A stretch of DNA of 64,000 bases from Serinicoccus marinus DSM 15273 (GTDB lineage Bacteria > Actinomycetota > Actinomycetes > Actinomycetales > Dermatophilaceae). How positions within the stretch are numbered: position 1 is the stretch's first letter; every line of letters starts with the position of its first letter. The DNA is taken from NCBI RefSeq assembly GCF_008386315.1, contig NZ_CP043808.1, positions 3,100,001 through 3,164,000 of the forward strand, given 5' to 3'. A model generated the notes under the pieces. That model was not told the origin of the DNA, ran no database searches, and saw only the letters and a program-made list of their open reading frames with translations. The position numbers were made by a program, and so were the translations under genes. This document shows positions 42,008 to 51,419 of this stretch, one piece after another.

Positions 42008-43054
42008 ATGCATACGCTTCGCGTCCTGGGGACCGCCACGGCCCTGTCCGCAGCCCTGGTCCTCAGCGCCTGCGGCGACGACGCCGACACCGCCGCCGGC
42101 GACGGGACGGACTCGGAGACCTCCGCCGACGCGGCGTCGGGCGCCTTCCCGGTCACCATCGAGCACGCCTTCGGCGAGACCACCATCGAGGAGCAGCCCG
42201 AGCGCGTGGCGAGCGTCGCCTGGGCCAACCACGAGGTCCCGCTCGCCCTCGGCGTCGTGCCGGTCGGCATGAGCGAGGCCACCTGGGGCGACGACGACAA
42301 GGACGGCGTCCTGCCGTGGGTCGAGGACGCGCTCACCGAGCTCGACGCCGAGACCCCGGTGCTCTTCGACGAGACCGACGGCATCGACTTCGAGGCGGTC
42401 GCCGACACCGAGCCCGACGTCATCCTCGCCGCCTACTCCGGCCTGACGCAGGAGGAGTACGACACGCTCAGCCAGATCGCACCGGTCGTCGCCTACCCCG
42501 AGCTGGCGTGGGGCACCACCTGGCAGCAGATGATCGAGCTCAACAGCCAGGCCCTGGGCCTCGCCGAGGAGGGCGACGCGCTGGTCGAGGAGATCGAGGG
42601 CTACGTCTCGGACACCGTGGCCGACTACCCGGCGCTCGAGGGCAAGAGCGCGATGTTCAGCTCGCACAGCACCGACGACCTCAGCCAGGTCGGCTTCTAC
42701 ACCACGCACGACCCGCGCGCGCTCTTCTTCGAGGAGCTCGGCATGACCACGCCCGAGCTGGTCAGCGAGCGCTCCGCGGAGAGCGAGACGTTCTACGAGA
42801 CGGTCAGCGCCGAGAACGCCGACCTGCTCGAGGACGTCGACGTGCTCGTCACCTACGGTGACGACGCCCTGCTCACCGAGCTGCAGGACAACGCGCTGGT
42901 CTCGGAGATCCCGGCCGTCGCCGACGGTGCCGTCGTCATGCTGGAGAACGACACCCCGCTCGCCGCGGCTGCCACCCCGTCGCCGCTCGCCATCGAGTGG
43001 GGCCTGACCGACTTCCTCGACCTGGTCTCCGCCGCCGCCGAGAAGAGCCGGTGA
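42008..43054 (+). CDS. Iron-siderophore ABC transporter, substrate-binding lipoprotein
   Basis: A 348-residue lipoprotein. The signal peptide ends in LSAC (Cys22 region: TALSAALVLSACGDD). The mature part has the class III binding-protein layout: IEHAFGETTIEEQPERVASVAWAN, DFEAVADTEPDVILAAYSGLTQEEYDTL, a long backbone helix, and NADLLEDVDVLVTYG. It captures a ferric siderophore outside the membrane and hands it to the permeases encoded next. ATG 42008 follows AAGGAG. The stop overlaps the GTG start of the first permease gene. Expression is probably iron-repressed through the box at 41972-41990. Confidence 0.92.
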   Translation: MHTLRVLGTATALSAALVLSACGDDADTAAGDGTDSETSADAASGAFPVTIEHAFGETTIEEQPERVASVAWANHEVPLALGVVPVGMSEATWGDDDKDGVLPWVEDALTELDAETPVLFDETDGIDFEAVADTEPDVILAAYSGLTQEEYDTLSQIAPVVAYPELAWGTTWQQMIELNSQALGLAEEGDALVEEIEGYVSDTVADYPALEGKSAMFSSHSTDDLSQVGFYTTHDPRALFFEELGMTTPELVSERSAESETFYETVSAENADLLEDVDVLVTYGDDALLTELQDNALVSEIPAVADGAVVMLENDTPLAAAATPSPLAIEWGLTDFLDLVSAAAEKSR

Positions 43055-44109
43055 CGGACACCCTCACCTCCGCCCCGCCGGACGCGCCTGCACGCGCAGC
43101 GCGGCGGCGGGGTGGCACGAGGGCATACCGCACCACGACGCTGCTCGTGGCGCTCGGCGCCCTGGTGCTCGCCGGCGTCCTGTCGGTCACCTTCGGCGCC
43201 CGCGAGATCGGGTATGCCGATCTCGTCGCCGCCCTCGGCGGCGCGCAGGACAACATCTCCCAGGCGGCGGTCGCCCAGCGCGTGCCGCGCACCTTCCTGG
43301 CGATGCTGGTGGGCGCTGCCCTCGGGCTGGCCGGCGCGGTGATGCAGGGCGTCACCCGCAACCCGCTCGCCGACCCCGGCATCCTCGGGGTCACCTCTGG
43401 CGCCTCGCTCGCGGTGGTCGTCGGCATCGCCTTCTTCGGCCTCAGCACCTCCGGCGGCTACATCTGGGTGGCCATCGTCGGGGCCGCGGTCGCGGCGGCC
43501 GTCGTCTACGCCATCGGCTCGATGGGCCGCGGCGGCGCCACCCCGCTCAAGCTGGCGCTGGCCGGGGCGGCCATGTCCGCGGCGTTCTCCTCCCTGGTGA
43601 GCGCCATCCTGCTGCCGCGCATCCAGGTGATGGACTCCTTCCGGTTCTGGCAGATCGGCGGCGTCGGCGGCGCGACGCCGGAGAAGATCCTCACGGCCCT
43701 GCCCTTCCTGGCCGTCGGCACCCTCATGTCCGCCGCCGTGGCGCGTGGCCTCAACTCGCTGGCGCTCGGCGACGACCTGGCAGCCGGCCTCGGCGAGCGG
43801 GTGGCGCTGACCCGGGGGCTCGCCGCCGTCGGCGCGGTCACGCTCTGCGGCGCCGCGACCGCGGTGGCCGGACCCATCGGCTTCGTCGGGCTCGTCGTGC
43901 CGCACGCCTGCCGGCTCGTCGTCGGGACCGACCACCGGTGGCTGCTGCCGCTGTCGATGCTCGTGGGCGCGGTGCTGCTCACCCTGGCCGACGTGGTCGG
44001 CCGCGTCGTCGCCCGACCCGCGGAGGTCGACGTCGGCATCATCACCGCGCTCATCGGAGCGCCGGTCTTCATCATCATCGTGCGGCGGATGCGGGCGAGG
44101 GCGCTGTGA
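43051..44109 (+). CDS. FecCD-family permease of the iron-siderophore ABC transporter (1)
   Basis: A 352-residue, roughly ten-helix permease of the BtuC/FecCD family. Landmarks are VPRTFLAMLVGAALGLAGAVMQG and TRNPLADPGILGVTSGASLAVV, the conserved ATPase-contact region, with GPIGFVGLVVPH in the second half. GTG 43051 overlaps the stop codon of the binding-protein gene (GTGA), and its own stop overlaps the next permease gene in the same way. The two permeases would form a heterodimeric channel. Confidence 0.93.
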   Translation: MTDTLTSAPPDAPARAARRRGGTRAYRTTTLLVALGALVLAGVLSVTFGAREIGYADLVAALGGAQDNISQAAVAQRVPRTFLAMLVGAALGLAGAVMQGVTRNPLADPGILGVTSGASLAVVVGIAFFGLSTSGGYIWVAIVGAAVAAAVVYAIGSMGRGGATPLKLALAGAAMSAAFSSLVSAILLPRIQVMDSFRFWQIGGVGGATPEKILTALPFLAVGTLMSAAVARGLNSLALGDDLAAGLGERVALTRGLAAVGAVTLCGAATAVAGPIGFVGLVVPHACRLVVGTDHRWLLPLSMLVGAVLLTLADVVGRVVARPAEVDVGIITALIGAPVFIIIVRRMRARAL

Positions 44110-45167
44110 GCACGCGCACCGGTGACGCCACCGACGCCCGTCCGGCCCCGTCCGCGCTGCGGCTGGGTCGCCGCCGCCGTGCCGCGAGCCGGCGCCGCGC
44201 CGTCGGCCTGCTCGGGCTGCTCGTCGTCGCGCTCTTCGCCGTCAGCCTGATGGTGGGCCAGACGTTCTACGGGCCCGGCGAGGTCTGGCGGGTGGTCCTG
44301 GGCCAGGACGTGCCAGGCGCGACCTTCACCGTCGGGACGCTGCGGCTGCCGCGCGCCGTGCTGGGTCTGGTGGCCGGGGCCGCCCTGGGTATGGCCGGCG
44401 TCACCTTCCAGACCATGCTGCGCAACCCGCTGGCCTCGCCGGACATCATCGGGATCAGCGCGGGGGCCAGCGCCGCGGCGGTGATCGGGATCGTCGTGCT
44501 CCGCGTGGACGAGGCCCTCGTCTCCGTGCTGGCTATCGTGGCCGCCCTCGTGACGGCCCTGGTCATCTACCTGCTCGCCTACCGCGACGGGGTGCTCGGG
44601 ACCCGGCTCATCCTCATCGGCATCGGCATCGCCGCGATGCTGGACTCGGTCGTCGCCTACGTCATCGTCCGCGCCGCGGCGTGGGACCTGCAGGTCGCGA
44701 TGCGCTGGCTGACCGGCAGCCTCAACGGCGCGACCTGGGGGGTCGTGCTGCCGCTCGTCGTGGCGGCCGTCGTCCTCATGCCCGCCCTGCTCGCCCAGTC
44801 GCGGCAGCTCGACCTGCTGCAGCACGGCGACGACACCGCCAGCGCGCTCGGCGTGCGGGTGGAGCGGACCCGGCTCACCGTCATCGTCGCCGCCGTGGCC
44901 CTCATCGCCTTCGCGACCGCCGCCGCCGGCCCCATCGCCTTCGTGGCCTTCCTCGCCGGACCGATCGCCGCCCGCATCGTGGGGGCCGGTGGCTCGCTCA
45001 TGGTGCCCGCCGCACTCACCGGTGCGCTGCTCGTGCTGGCCGCCGACCTCGCCGGGCAGCACCTCTTCGGCACCCGCTACCCCGTCGGGGTCATCACCGG
45101 CGTCCTCGGGGCGCCCTACCTCGTCTACCTGCTCGTCCGCACCAACCTCGCCGGAGGTTCGCTATGA
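44106..45167 (+). CDS. FecCD-family permease of the iron-siderophore ABC transporter (2)
   Basis: A 353-residue permease, paralog of the preceding one. LRLPRAVLGLVAGAALGMAGVTFQ, RNPLASPDIIGISAGAS and GPIAFVAFLAGPIA are the matching landmarks, preceded by a basic cytoplasmic lead (RLGRRRRAASRRR). GTG 44106 overlaps the upstream stop by four bases; the stop overlaps the ATG of the ATPase gene (ATGA). It is the partner half of the membrane channel. Confidence 0.93.
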   Translation: MSTRTGDATDARPAPSALRLGRRRRAASRRRAVGLLGLLVVALFAVSLMVGQTFYGPGEVWRVVLGQDVPGATFTVGTLRLPRAVLGLVAGAALGMAGVTFQTMLRNPLASPDIIGISAGASAAAVIGIVVLRVDEALVSVLAIVAALVTALVIYLLAYRDGVLGTRLILIGIGIAAMLDSVVAYVIVRAAAWDLQVAMRWLTGSLNGATWGVVLPLVVAAVVLMPALLAQSRQLDLLQHGDDTASALGVRVERTRLTVIVAAVALIAFATAAAGPIAFVAFLAGPIAARIVGAGGSLMVPAALTGALLVLAADLAGQHLFGTRYPVGVITGVLGAPYLVYLLVRTNLAGGSL

Positions 45168-45979
45168 CCGCCTCGCACACGCTCGTCGCCGAGCACGTCC
45201 ACCTCGGCTACGGCGACCGCACCGTCGTCGACGGACTGGACCTCACCGTCCCGCCGGGGCAGATCACGACCATCGTCGGCGCCAACGCGTGCGGCAAGTC
45301 GACGCTGCTGCGCGCACTGTCCCGGCTGCTCGCGCCGAGCGAGGGTCAGGTGGTGCTCGACGGCAAGGCGGTGCACACCCAGCCGACCAAGGCGGTCGCG
45401 CGCACCATGGGGTTGCTGCCGCAGAGCCCCATCGCGCCAGAGGGCATCGCCGTCGCCGACCTCGTCGCGCGAGGCCGCAGCCCGCACCAGCGGATGCTCA
45501 CACGCTGGTCGGCCGCCGACGAGCAGGCGGTCGAGGAGGCCCTGGAGCTCACCGGCACCACCGACCTCGTGGACCGCGCCGTCGACGAGCTCTCCGGCGG
45601 GCAGCGCCAGCGCGTCTGGATCGCCATGGCACTGGCCCAGCAGACCGACATCCTGCTCCTGGACGAGCCCACGACCTACCTCGACATCTGCCACCAGATC
45701 GAGGTCCTCGACCTGCTCACCGACCTCAACCGCACCCGCGGCACGACGATCGTCATGGTGCTGCACGACCTCAACCTCGCCGCCCGGTATGCCGACCACC
45801 TCGTCGCCATGTGCGGCGGGCGGCTGCTGGCCGGCGGCACCCCCGAGGAGGTGCTCACCGCGCCGACGGTGGAGCAGGTCTTCGGGATGCGCAGCCAGGT
45901 CGTCCCTGACCCGGTCTCCGGCAAGCCCATGGTGCTGCCCATCGGCCGCCACCACGCCGCCGCCGGCGTGCTCGGTTGA
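45164..45979 (+). CDS. Iron-siderophore ABC transporter, ATP-binding protein
   Basis: A 271-residue ABC ATPase of the FepC/FecE type. Walker A is GANACGKST (about 41-49), the Q-loop lies in GLLPQSP, the signature is LSGGQRQRVWIAMAL, Walker B with the catalytic Glu is ILLLDEPTTYLD, and the switch is His in VLHDLNLAARYAD. It powers ferric-siderophore import. The ATG overlaps the stop of the second permease gene. This completes a four-gene uptake operon (binding protein, two permeases, ATPase). Confidence 0.95.
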   Translation: MTASHTLVAEHVHLGYGDRTVVDGLDLTVPPGQITTIVGANACGKSTLLRALSRLLAPSEGQVVLDGKAVHTQPTKAVARTMGLLPQSPIAPEGIAVADLVARGRSPHQRMLTRWSAADEQAVEEALELTGTTDLVDRAVDELSGGQRQRVWIAMALAQQTDILLLDEPTTYLDICHQIEVLDLLTDLNRTRGTTIVMVLHDLNLAARYADHLVAMCGGRLLAGGTPEEVLTAPTVEQVFGMRSQVVPDPVSGKPMVLPIGRHHAAAGVLG

Positions 45980-46031
45980 CGCGACTGCCCGCTCCGGCGG
46001 CGGTATGCGTCATACGGTGACAGGATCAGGT

Positions 46032-46496
46032 ATGCCGTCGGTCCGCATCCGCGCTCCCCGCACCCAGCACTGGCTCTTCGTCGCCGTTCTGGCGCTGCAA
46101 GGCCTCAGCTGGATCCCCCAGGCACTCGGATGGACGGACCACTCTGCCCGGTGGCGCCTCCTGGCCGTGGTCGTGGGCCTGGTGACGGTGGCGCTCCTGG
46201 TGGCGCTGCTCCGTGGGGTGGACGACACCAGCGCCAGTGCAGATGGCCTGCACCGGAGCCTCTTCCACGGCCGCGGGCACGTCGCGTGGACCGACGTCAC
46301 CGAGATTCGGCCCGCCCCGGGGAACCCCGAGCGCCTCGTCATCCGGGGCGCGAGCAGCCGGACGATCTTCGAGGGTCAGATGCCCACCCAGGACGAGGTC
46401 GGGCAGCTGCATACCTGGCACCGCGCCGCTCTCGAACAGGCCCGTCCCGGCGACACGCCGGACGAGAACGGCTCAGGCGTTCACGTGCGCGACTGA
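46032..46496 (+). CDS. PH-like membrane protein, tandem paralog A
   Basis: A 154-residue protein with two N-terminal membrane helices (about 14-32 and 42-60) and a cytoplasmic part, SADGLHRSLFHGRGHVAWTDVTEIRPAPGNPERLVIRG, that resembles the small bacterial PH domains following two helices. It ends LHTWHRAALEQARPG and DENGSGVHVRD. ATG 46032 sits in GGTATGCC. The next gene, exactly 519 bp downstream in phase, is a paralog: the first 13 residues and last ~30 residues are nearly identical, while the middle has diverged. Function unknown. Confidence 0.72.
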   Translation: MPSVRIRAPRTQHWLFVAVLALQGLSWIPQALGWTDHSARWRLLAVVVGLVTVALLVALLRGVDDTSASADGLHRSLFHGRGHVAWTDVTEIRPAPGNPERLVIRGASSRTIFEGQMPTQDEVGQLHTWHRAALEQARPGDTPDENGSGVHVRD

Positions 46497-47024
46497 GCCG
46501 GTCGGGTCGGGCGTGGCGACGGGCTCAGGTTCGCGGTGACAGACTCCGGTATGCCCTCGGTCCGGATCCGCGCGCCCCGCACCCGACACTGGGTCCAGGT
46601 GGTGTCGTCCAGCCTGCTGATCCTGGTCTGGTTCCCCGCCGTGATGGGCTGGACCGGCCTCTCCACCTCGATGCGGGTCGTCGCTGGAGCCCTCCTCGTG
46701 CTGGTGCTCGTGATGCTGGCCACGCTCCTGCGCGGCGACGACGACGTCACCGCTGACGCGGAGGGCCTGCACCGCGGCCTCCTCCAGGGTCCGCGCCTCA
46801 TCCTCTGGACCCGGGTGACAGAGGTCCGGCCGGCTCCCGGCCGCCAGGACCGGATCGTCTTCCGCGGCGAGGACCGGCGGACGCTCGCCACCGGCCTCAT
46901 GCCCGGCCAGCGCGAGGTCGACCAGCTACATACCTGGCACCGCGCCGCTCTCGAACAGGCCCGTCCCGGCGACGCGCCCGACGAGAACGGCTCAGGCGTT
47001 CACGTGAACGACTGAGCCGGTCGC
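46409..47024 (+). repeat. Near-identical 3' blocks of the tandem paralogs
   Basis: The block 46409-46505 recurs at 46928-47024 with only a few changes over about 97 bp, including the shared stop and GAGCCGGTCG after it. The offset (519 bp) equals that between the two start codons, so the copies are collinear. Confidence 0.85.
46551..47015 (+). CDS. PH-like membrane protein, tandem paralog B
   Basis: A 154-residue paralog of the 46032 protein, same length. It starts MPSVRIRAPRTRHW and ends LHTWHRAALEQARPG with DENGSGVHVND. The membrane helices (about 14-34, 42-60) and the PH-like DAEGLHRGLLQGPRLILWTRVTEVRPAPG segment align without gaps. I use ATG 46551 by analogy with copy A; an in-frame GTG at 46536 would add five residues. 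The upstream sequence CGGTGACAG is also duplicated. Function unknown. Confidence 0.7.
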   Translation: MPSVRIRAPRTRHWVQVVSSSLLILVWFPAVMGWTGLSTSMRVVAGALLVLVLVMLATLLRGDDDVTADAEGLHRGLLQGPRLILWTRVTEVRPAPGRQDRIVFRGEDRRTLATGLMPGQREVDQLHTWHRAALEQARPGDAPDENGSGVHVND

Positions 47025-47059
47025 GACCGGCGAGTCGCCGGCCCTGCCCGACCGGCCCG

Positions 47060-47065
47060 TAGGCT
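47060..47065 (+). promoter_or_regulatory. Putative -10 element TAGGCT, leaderless
   Basis: TAGGCT, 7 nt, then GTG 47073. Confidence 0.45.
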
Positions 47066-47072
47066 CGACCGG

Positions 47073-48644
47073 GTGAGTCCCCGACCCCCACCGCAGGACC
47101 CCCGCGGGGACGCCACCCCGCGCGCCACCCCCCGAGCCGACACCCCGAGCGACGCCGCCCCCGCCGCCCTGGCCCCGTGGGTCGCGGCCGTCGTCACCTT
47201 CGGCTCCTCGGCGGCCGTCCTGGTCCTGGAGATCACGGCGCTGCGGCTCATCGCGCCCTACGTCGGGATCACCCTGGAGACCAACACCGCGGTCATCGGC
47301 CTGGCGCTGGCGGCGATCGCCTTCGGCGCCTGGGCCGGGGGCGCGAGCGCCGACCGCACCTCACCACGCGGTCTCATCGGCCCGCTGCTCGTGCTCGGCG
47401 GCGCGTTGACGCTGACGATCAGCCCGGCGGTCCGCTGGGTCACCGCGTTCACCCCGCCCGAGCAGTCGGCGAGCATGGCGATCCTGCTCGCGGCGGTCAC
47501 CGTCTTCGCCCCTGCCGCGGTGCTCTCCGCGATCCCGCCGATGGTGGTGAAGCTGCAGCTCGGCGCGCTCACCGAGACCGGCTCGGTCGTCGGCCGCCTC
47601 TCCGCCATCGGCACCCTTGGTGCGATCGCGGCCACCTTCGTCACCGGATTCGTCCTCGTCGCGCTGCTGCGCACGAGCGTCATCCTGCTGGCCACCGGTC
47701 TGGTGCTCATGGCCGCCGGCTTCGCTCTCGTCGTCACCGCCCGGCGCGGCGGGGTCGAGCCCGGCGTCGGCACGGCTGGCGCTCTCACGGTCGCGATCGT
47801 CGGCGCCGGCCTGGGGCTCATCGCGCCGGACCCGTGCCAGGTCGAGACCCGCTACCACTGCGCCTCGGTCGTCGCCGATCCCGACCGCGAGGGCGGCCGC
47901 ACCCTGGTGCTCGACACGCTGCGGCACAGCTACGTCGACCTGGACGACCCGGCATACCTCGAGTTCGCGTATGTCCGCACGCTCGCGGGCGCGCTCGACA
48001 CCTGGGCGCCCGCGGACGAGCGCCTCGACGTGCTGCACGTCGGCGGCGGCGCGATGACGCTGCCGCGCTACCAGGTGGCCTACCGCGAGGCCGGGGCCAA
48101 CTCGGTCGTCGAGATCGACCCGGGCGTCGTCGAGCTGGTGCGCGAGCGGCTGCCGCTGCCGGACTCCGACCGCCTCACCGTCGACGTCCAGGACGGCCGG
48201 GTCGCGGTCGCCGGGCTCGCGACCGACAGCTACGACGTCTATGTCGGCGACGCCTTCGGCGGGGTCGCCGCGCCGTGGCACCTCGCGACGGCCGAGACCT
48301 TTGCCGACGTCGAGCGCGTGCTGCGGCCGGACGGGCTCGTCGCGCTCAACATCATCGACTACCAGGAGCTGGGCTTCCTCGCCGCCGAGGTCGCGACGCT
48401 GCGCACCCTCTTCGACCACGTCGAGGTGCTCACGCACGACGACCGGCCGGTGCCGGGCGGCAACTTCGTCGTGCTCGCCTCGGACACCCCGCTCGACCCG
48501 GCGGCGGTGGAGGCGGCGACCGACGAGCACGGTGGGGGTATGCGCGCGCTCACCCCGGAGCGGGTCGACGAGCTCGCAGAGGGGGCCGAGGTGCTCACCG
48601 ACGACCACGCGCCGGTCGACCAGCTCTTCACCGGCCGCTCCTGA
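47073..48644 (+). CDS. Membrane-bound spermidine-synthase-like protein (fused MFS/SpeE type)
   Basis: A 523-residue fusion. Residues ~30-245 hold about seven membrane helices (FGSSAAVLVLEITALRLIAPYVG and onward), the part seen in 'fused MFS/spermidine synthase' proteins. Residues ~260-523 are a SAM-dependent fold: LDVLHVGGGAMTLPRY stands for the GGG-type motif I, NSVVEIDPGVVELVRE is the acidic loop, and YDVYVGDAFGG the motif IV region. Soluble relatives transfer aminopropyl groups; whether this group does is unknown. GTG 47073 follows a TAGGCT -10. The next gene converges with only 10 bp between stops. Confidence 0.85.
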   Translation: MSPRPPPQDPRGDATPRATPRADTPSDAAPAALAPWVAAVVTFGSSAAVLVLEITALRLIAPYVGITLETNTAVIGLALAAIAFGAWAGGASADRTSPRGLIGPLLVLGGALTLTISPAVRWVTAFTPPEQSASMAILLAAVTVFAPAAVLSAIPPMVVKLQLGALTETGSVVGRLSAIGTLGAIAATFVTGFVLVALLRTSVILLATGLVLMAAGFALVVTARRGGVEPGVGTAGALTVAIVGAGLGLIAPDPCQVETRYHCASVVADPDREGGRTLVLDTLRHSYVDLDDPAYLEFAYVRTLAGALDTWAPADERLDVLHVGGGAMTLPRYQVAYREAGANSVVEIDPGVVELVRERLPLPDSDRLTVDVQDGRVAVAGLATDSYDVYVGDAFGGVAAPWHLATAETFADVERVLRPDGLVALNIIDYQELGFLAAEVATLRTLFDHVEVLTHDDRPVPGGNFVVLASDTPLDPAAVEAATDEHGGGMRALTPERVDELAEGAEVLTDDHAPVDQLFTGRS

Positions 48645-48654
48645 CCGTGACCGC

Positions 48655-50855
48655 TCAGACCGTCGCGGGCTCGGGCTCGTCCTCCCGGTGCCGGCCAGCG
48701 TGATCGACCCGCCGCGGCCACCAGAACCGCTCGCCGAGCACCCGCACGATCGCCGGCACCAGGACCGTGCGCACCACCAGGGTGTCGAGCAGCACGCCGA
48801 TGCAGATGACCACACCGATCTGCGCGAGCACGACGAGCGGCAGCACCCCGAGCACCGCGAAGACCGCGGCGAGCAGGATGCCGGCGCTGGTGATGACGCC
48901 ACCGGTCGCGCCCAGCGCCCGCAGCACCCCGTCGCGGGTGCCGTGCTCGCGGGCCTCCTCCAGCGTGCGGGTGATGAGGAAGATGTTGTAGTCCACGCCC
49001 AGCGCGACGAGGAAGAGGAAGGCCAGCAACGGCATACCGGCATCGATGGCACCGAAGCCGAGGACGCCGGTGAACAGCCACCACGAGACACCCAGGGCCG
49101 CGCAGAACGTCGCCACGACCGAGGTCACGAGGATGACCGGCGCGAGCAGCGAGCGCAGCAGGCCGACGAGGGTGAGCAGCACCAGCGCCAGGACCAACGG
49201 CATGACCACGAGACGGTCCCGCACGTTGCCCTCCTCCTCGTCGAGCGCGGTGGCGTCACCGCCGGTCACGTGGGTGTCGGCATACCCCTCGACCGCGGCG
49301 CGCACCTCGCCGACCGCCGCCTGCGCCTCGTCGCTGCCCGGCTCGGCCTGGAGGACGACCTGCACCTGGCCGATGCCGCCCTCCGGCTCGACCGGGGTCA
49401 CCTGGGTGACGCCGTCGACGTCACCGACCGCGGCGGCCAGCTCGTCCACCTGCGCCTCGTCGCCCCGCGTGACGACGACGAGCGGGTCGGACGTGCCGGC
49501 GGGGAAGGACTCGCCGAGCCGCTCGGCGGCGGTGATCGCCTCCGGGGTCTCGAGGAACTGGTCCTCCGGCGCCAGCCCGCTGCGCAGCTGGGTGAGCCCT
49601 AAGGCCATCGCCGCCAGGAGCACGAGGGTCCCGGCGATGTATGCCGTCGGCGCGGCCGCGACGGCGTCGCCGATGCGGCGCCACAGCGACCGGGAGTCGG
49701 CGAGCACCGCCTGGCCCTCGCGCGGCACTTGCGGCCAGAAGATCCAGCGACCGAAGAGCACCAGCGCACCGGGCAGCACGAGCAGGACGAAGGCCATGGC
49801 GACGAGCACCCCGACGGCGCAGGCGAGCCCGAGGCCGCGGGTGGACGGGAAGGCCGACAGCAGCAGGCACAGCACCCCGACGACGACGGTGCTGGCGCTG
49901 GCGAGGATCGCCTCGGACGCCCGCCGCAGCGCCAGAGCCATCGCCTCGTGCCGCGAGGAGTGGGTGCGCAGCTCGTCGCGGTAGCGGCTGATGAGCAGCA
50001 GCGCGTAGTTGGTGCCGGCGCCGAAGACGAGCACCGAGAGGATGCCGATGGTCGACTCGTCCCAGGGGATGCCGACCGCCTTCAACACGTGGGTGGCGGC
50101 GCTGGCTGCGGCCTGGTCCGCGACCCCCACGACCAGCAGCGGGACGACCCAGAGGATCGGGCTGCGGTAGGTCACGATGAGCAGCAGGGCGACCACGCCG
50201 GCGGTCACTGCGAGGAGCGTCACGTTGGCGCCGTCGAAGACCGAGGCCAGGTCGGCCTCGATCGCGGCTGGGCCGGTGACCTGGGCGGTCACCCCTCGGG
50301 CACGCCGTCGGCGAGGTCCGCCCGGAGCGTGGAGACGACCTCGGCCGTCTCGGTGGCGGTGGGTGCGTCGAGGTCGAGCACACTGATCGCCGCCGTGCCG
50401 TCCTCGGCGGGGATGACCGGGAACTCGCCGGTCAGGCCTGGCGGCGGGCCGCCCTCGGCGCTCGCCTCGCCACCGGGCTGGTGGCCGGCCTCGCCCTCCG
50501 CGCCCTCGGGTGCCTGACCGCCGGTCTCGCCCTCGACCTGCCCCGTGCCACCGGAGGGGGCCTGCGTCCCCTCTGGCGCGACGTCCTCCAGCAACGTCGC
50601 GAGGTCGGGCAGCGACTCCTCGATGCCCTCCTCGGCGGTGAAGAGCACGATCGCCGCCTTGCTGCCCTCGTCAGGGAGCTCGTCCAGCAGCCCCTGACCC
50701 TGGGTGCTGTCGAAACCGGCCGGCAGCGTGTCGAGCGCCGAGGCGTCGCGCTCGGCCTGGCCGACGCCGCCGATGAGCGCGACCCCAAGGAGCAGGCCGA
50801 CGAGGGCGACGATCCAGGATCGTCGACCGGTCAACGTGGCGAGCAGTCGGGACAT
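48655..50855 (-). CDS. MMPL/RND-like transporter, split by a 1-base frameshift
   Basis: The corrected product is 733 residues. Part 1 (50855 to 50289) holds TM1, LVGLLLGVALIGG, and the first extracellular domain, ending DLADGVPEG then TGA. Part 2 begins VTAQVTGPAAIEADLASVFD and continues to 48655 with the membrane block TYRSPILWVVPLLVVGVADQ and ALLLISRYRDEL, the second porter domain, and FLVALGVDYNIFLITRTLEEA. The family is always one chain; one extra G in the GGGG before the TGA (50290-50293) would join them. A ribosomal -1 slip at GGGG is possible but less likely than a base-calling error. MarR faces it across 60 bp. Confidence 0.87.
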
Positions 50856-50897
50856 GTCGGGGCTTGACCTCCGGGGCTAGTGTGGGACACAGTCGTC

Positions 50898-50909
50898 AGG
50901 TAGATACCT
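50898..50909. promoter_or_regulatory. Candidate MarR operator AGGTA-GA-TACCT
   Basis: An inverted repeat with 5-bp arms in the 60-bp gap between the MMPL transporter gene and the marR gene, extended by TAACTAAGTG. The A/T-rich bases here stand out from the surroundings. Confidence 0.5.
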
Positions 50910-50915
50910 AACTAA

Positions 50916-51419
50916 GTGAGATATTTCGTGACAGAACGTAGCACGGGCTCGGTGCCGCACGGAAGTCGCGGCCCGCAGAGCGAGTGGGTCGACGGTTGGG
51001 AGCCGGGGCCGGTCCTCGACGCCCTGCGCCGGCTCCTCGACTCCGGCCGCCGCGCCACGCCGGCCCTCGCCCGCCGGGCCGGCCTCACGCATACCGAGCT
51101 GTCCGTGCTCGAGCACGTCATGGACGAGCCGGTAGGCCCCACCGAGCTGGCGCAGCGGCTCGGCGTCACCTCCGCCGCGGCGAGCGGCATCGTCGACCGG
51201 CTGGTCGCTCGTGGGCACGTCGAGCGGCAGGCACACCCGACCGACCGCCGCCGCACCGCGGTGGTGGCGACCGAGAGCGGGCGTGAGGAGCTCATGGGAC
51301 ACCTCGTGCCGATGTTCGCCGAGCTCCAGCACGTCGCGCAGGGTCTCAGCGAGGACGAGCGCGACGTCGTGCTCCGCTTCCTGCTCGCGGCGGACCGCGC
51401 GGTGGGTCGGCTGCTCTGA
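50916..51419 (+). CDS. MarR-family transcriptional regulator
   Basis: A 167-residue winged-helix protein. GLTHTELSVLEHVMDEPVGPTELAQRLGVTSAAASGIVDRLV is the DNA-binding core, and ERQAHPTDRRRTAVVATESG is the wing with its D-R motif. It is divergent from the MMPL transporter gene, so it probably represses that exporter and itself through the repeat at 50898-50909. I use GTG 50916; GTG 50928 (VTERST) is an alternative that would leave more room for a leader. Confidence 0.9.
   Translation: MRYFVTERSTGSVPHGSRGPQSEWVDGWEPGPVLDALRRLLDSGRRATPALARRAGLTHTELSVLEHVMDEPVGPTELAQRLGVTSAAASGIVDRLVARGHVERQAHPTDRRRTAVVATESGREELMGHLVPMFAELQHVAQGLSEDERDVVLRFLLAADRAVGRLL

Noticed and set aside
50289..50295. TGA as selenocysteine or a genuine stop between two separate genes in the MMPL transporter
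   Set aside because: The protein continues in a different frame, so read-through would not help; a one-base indel explains it.
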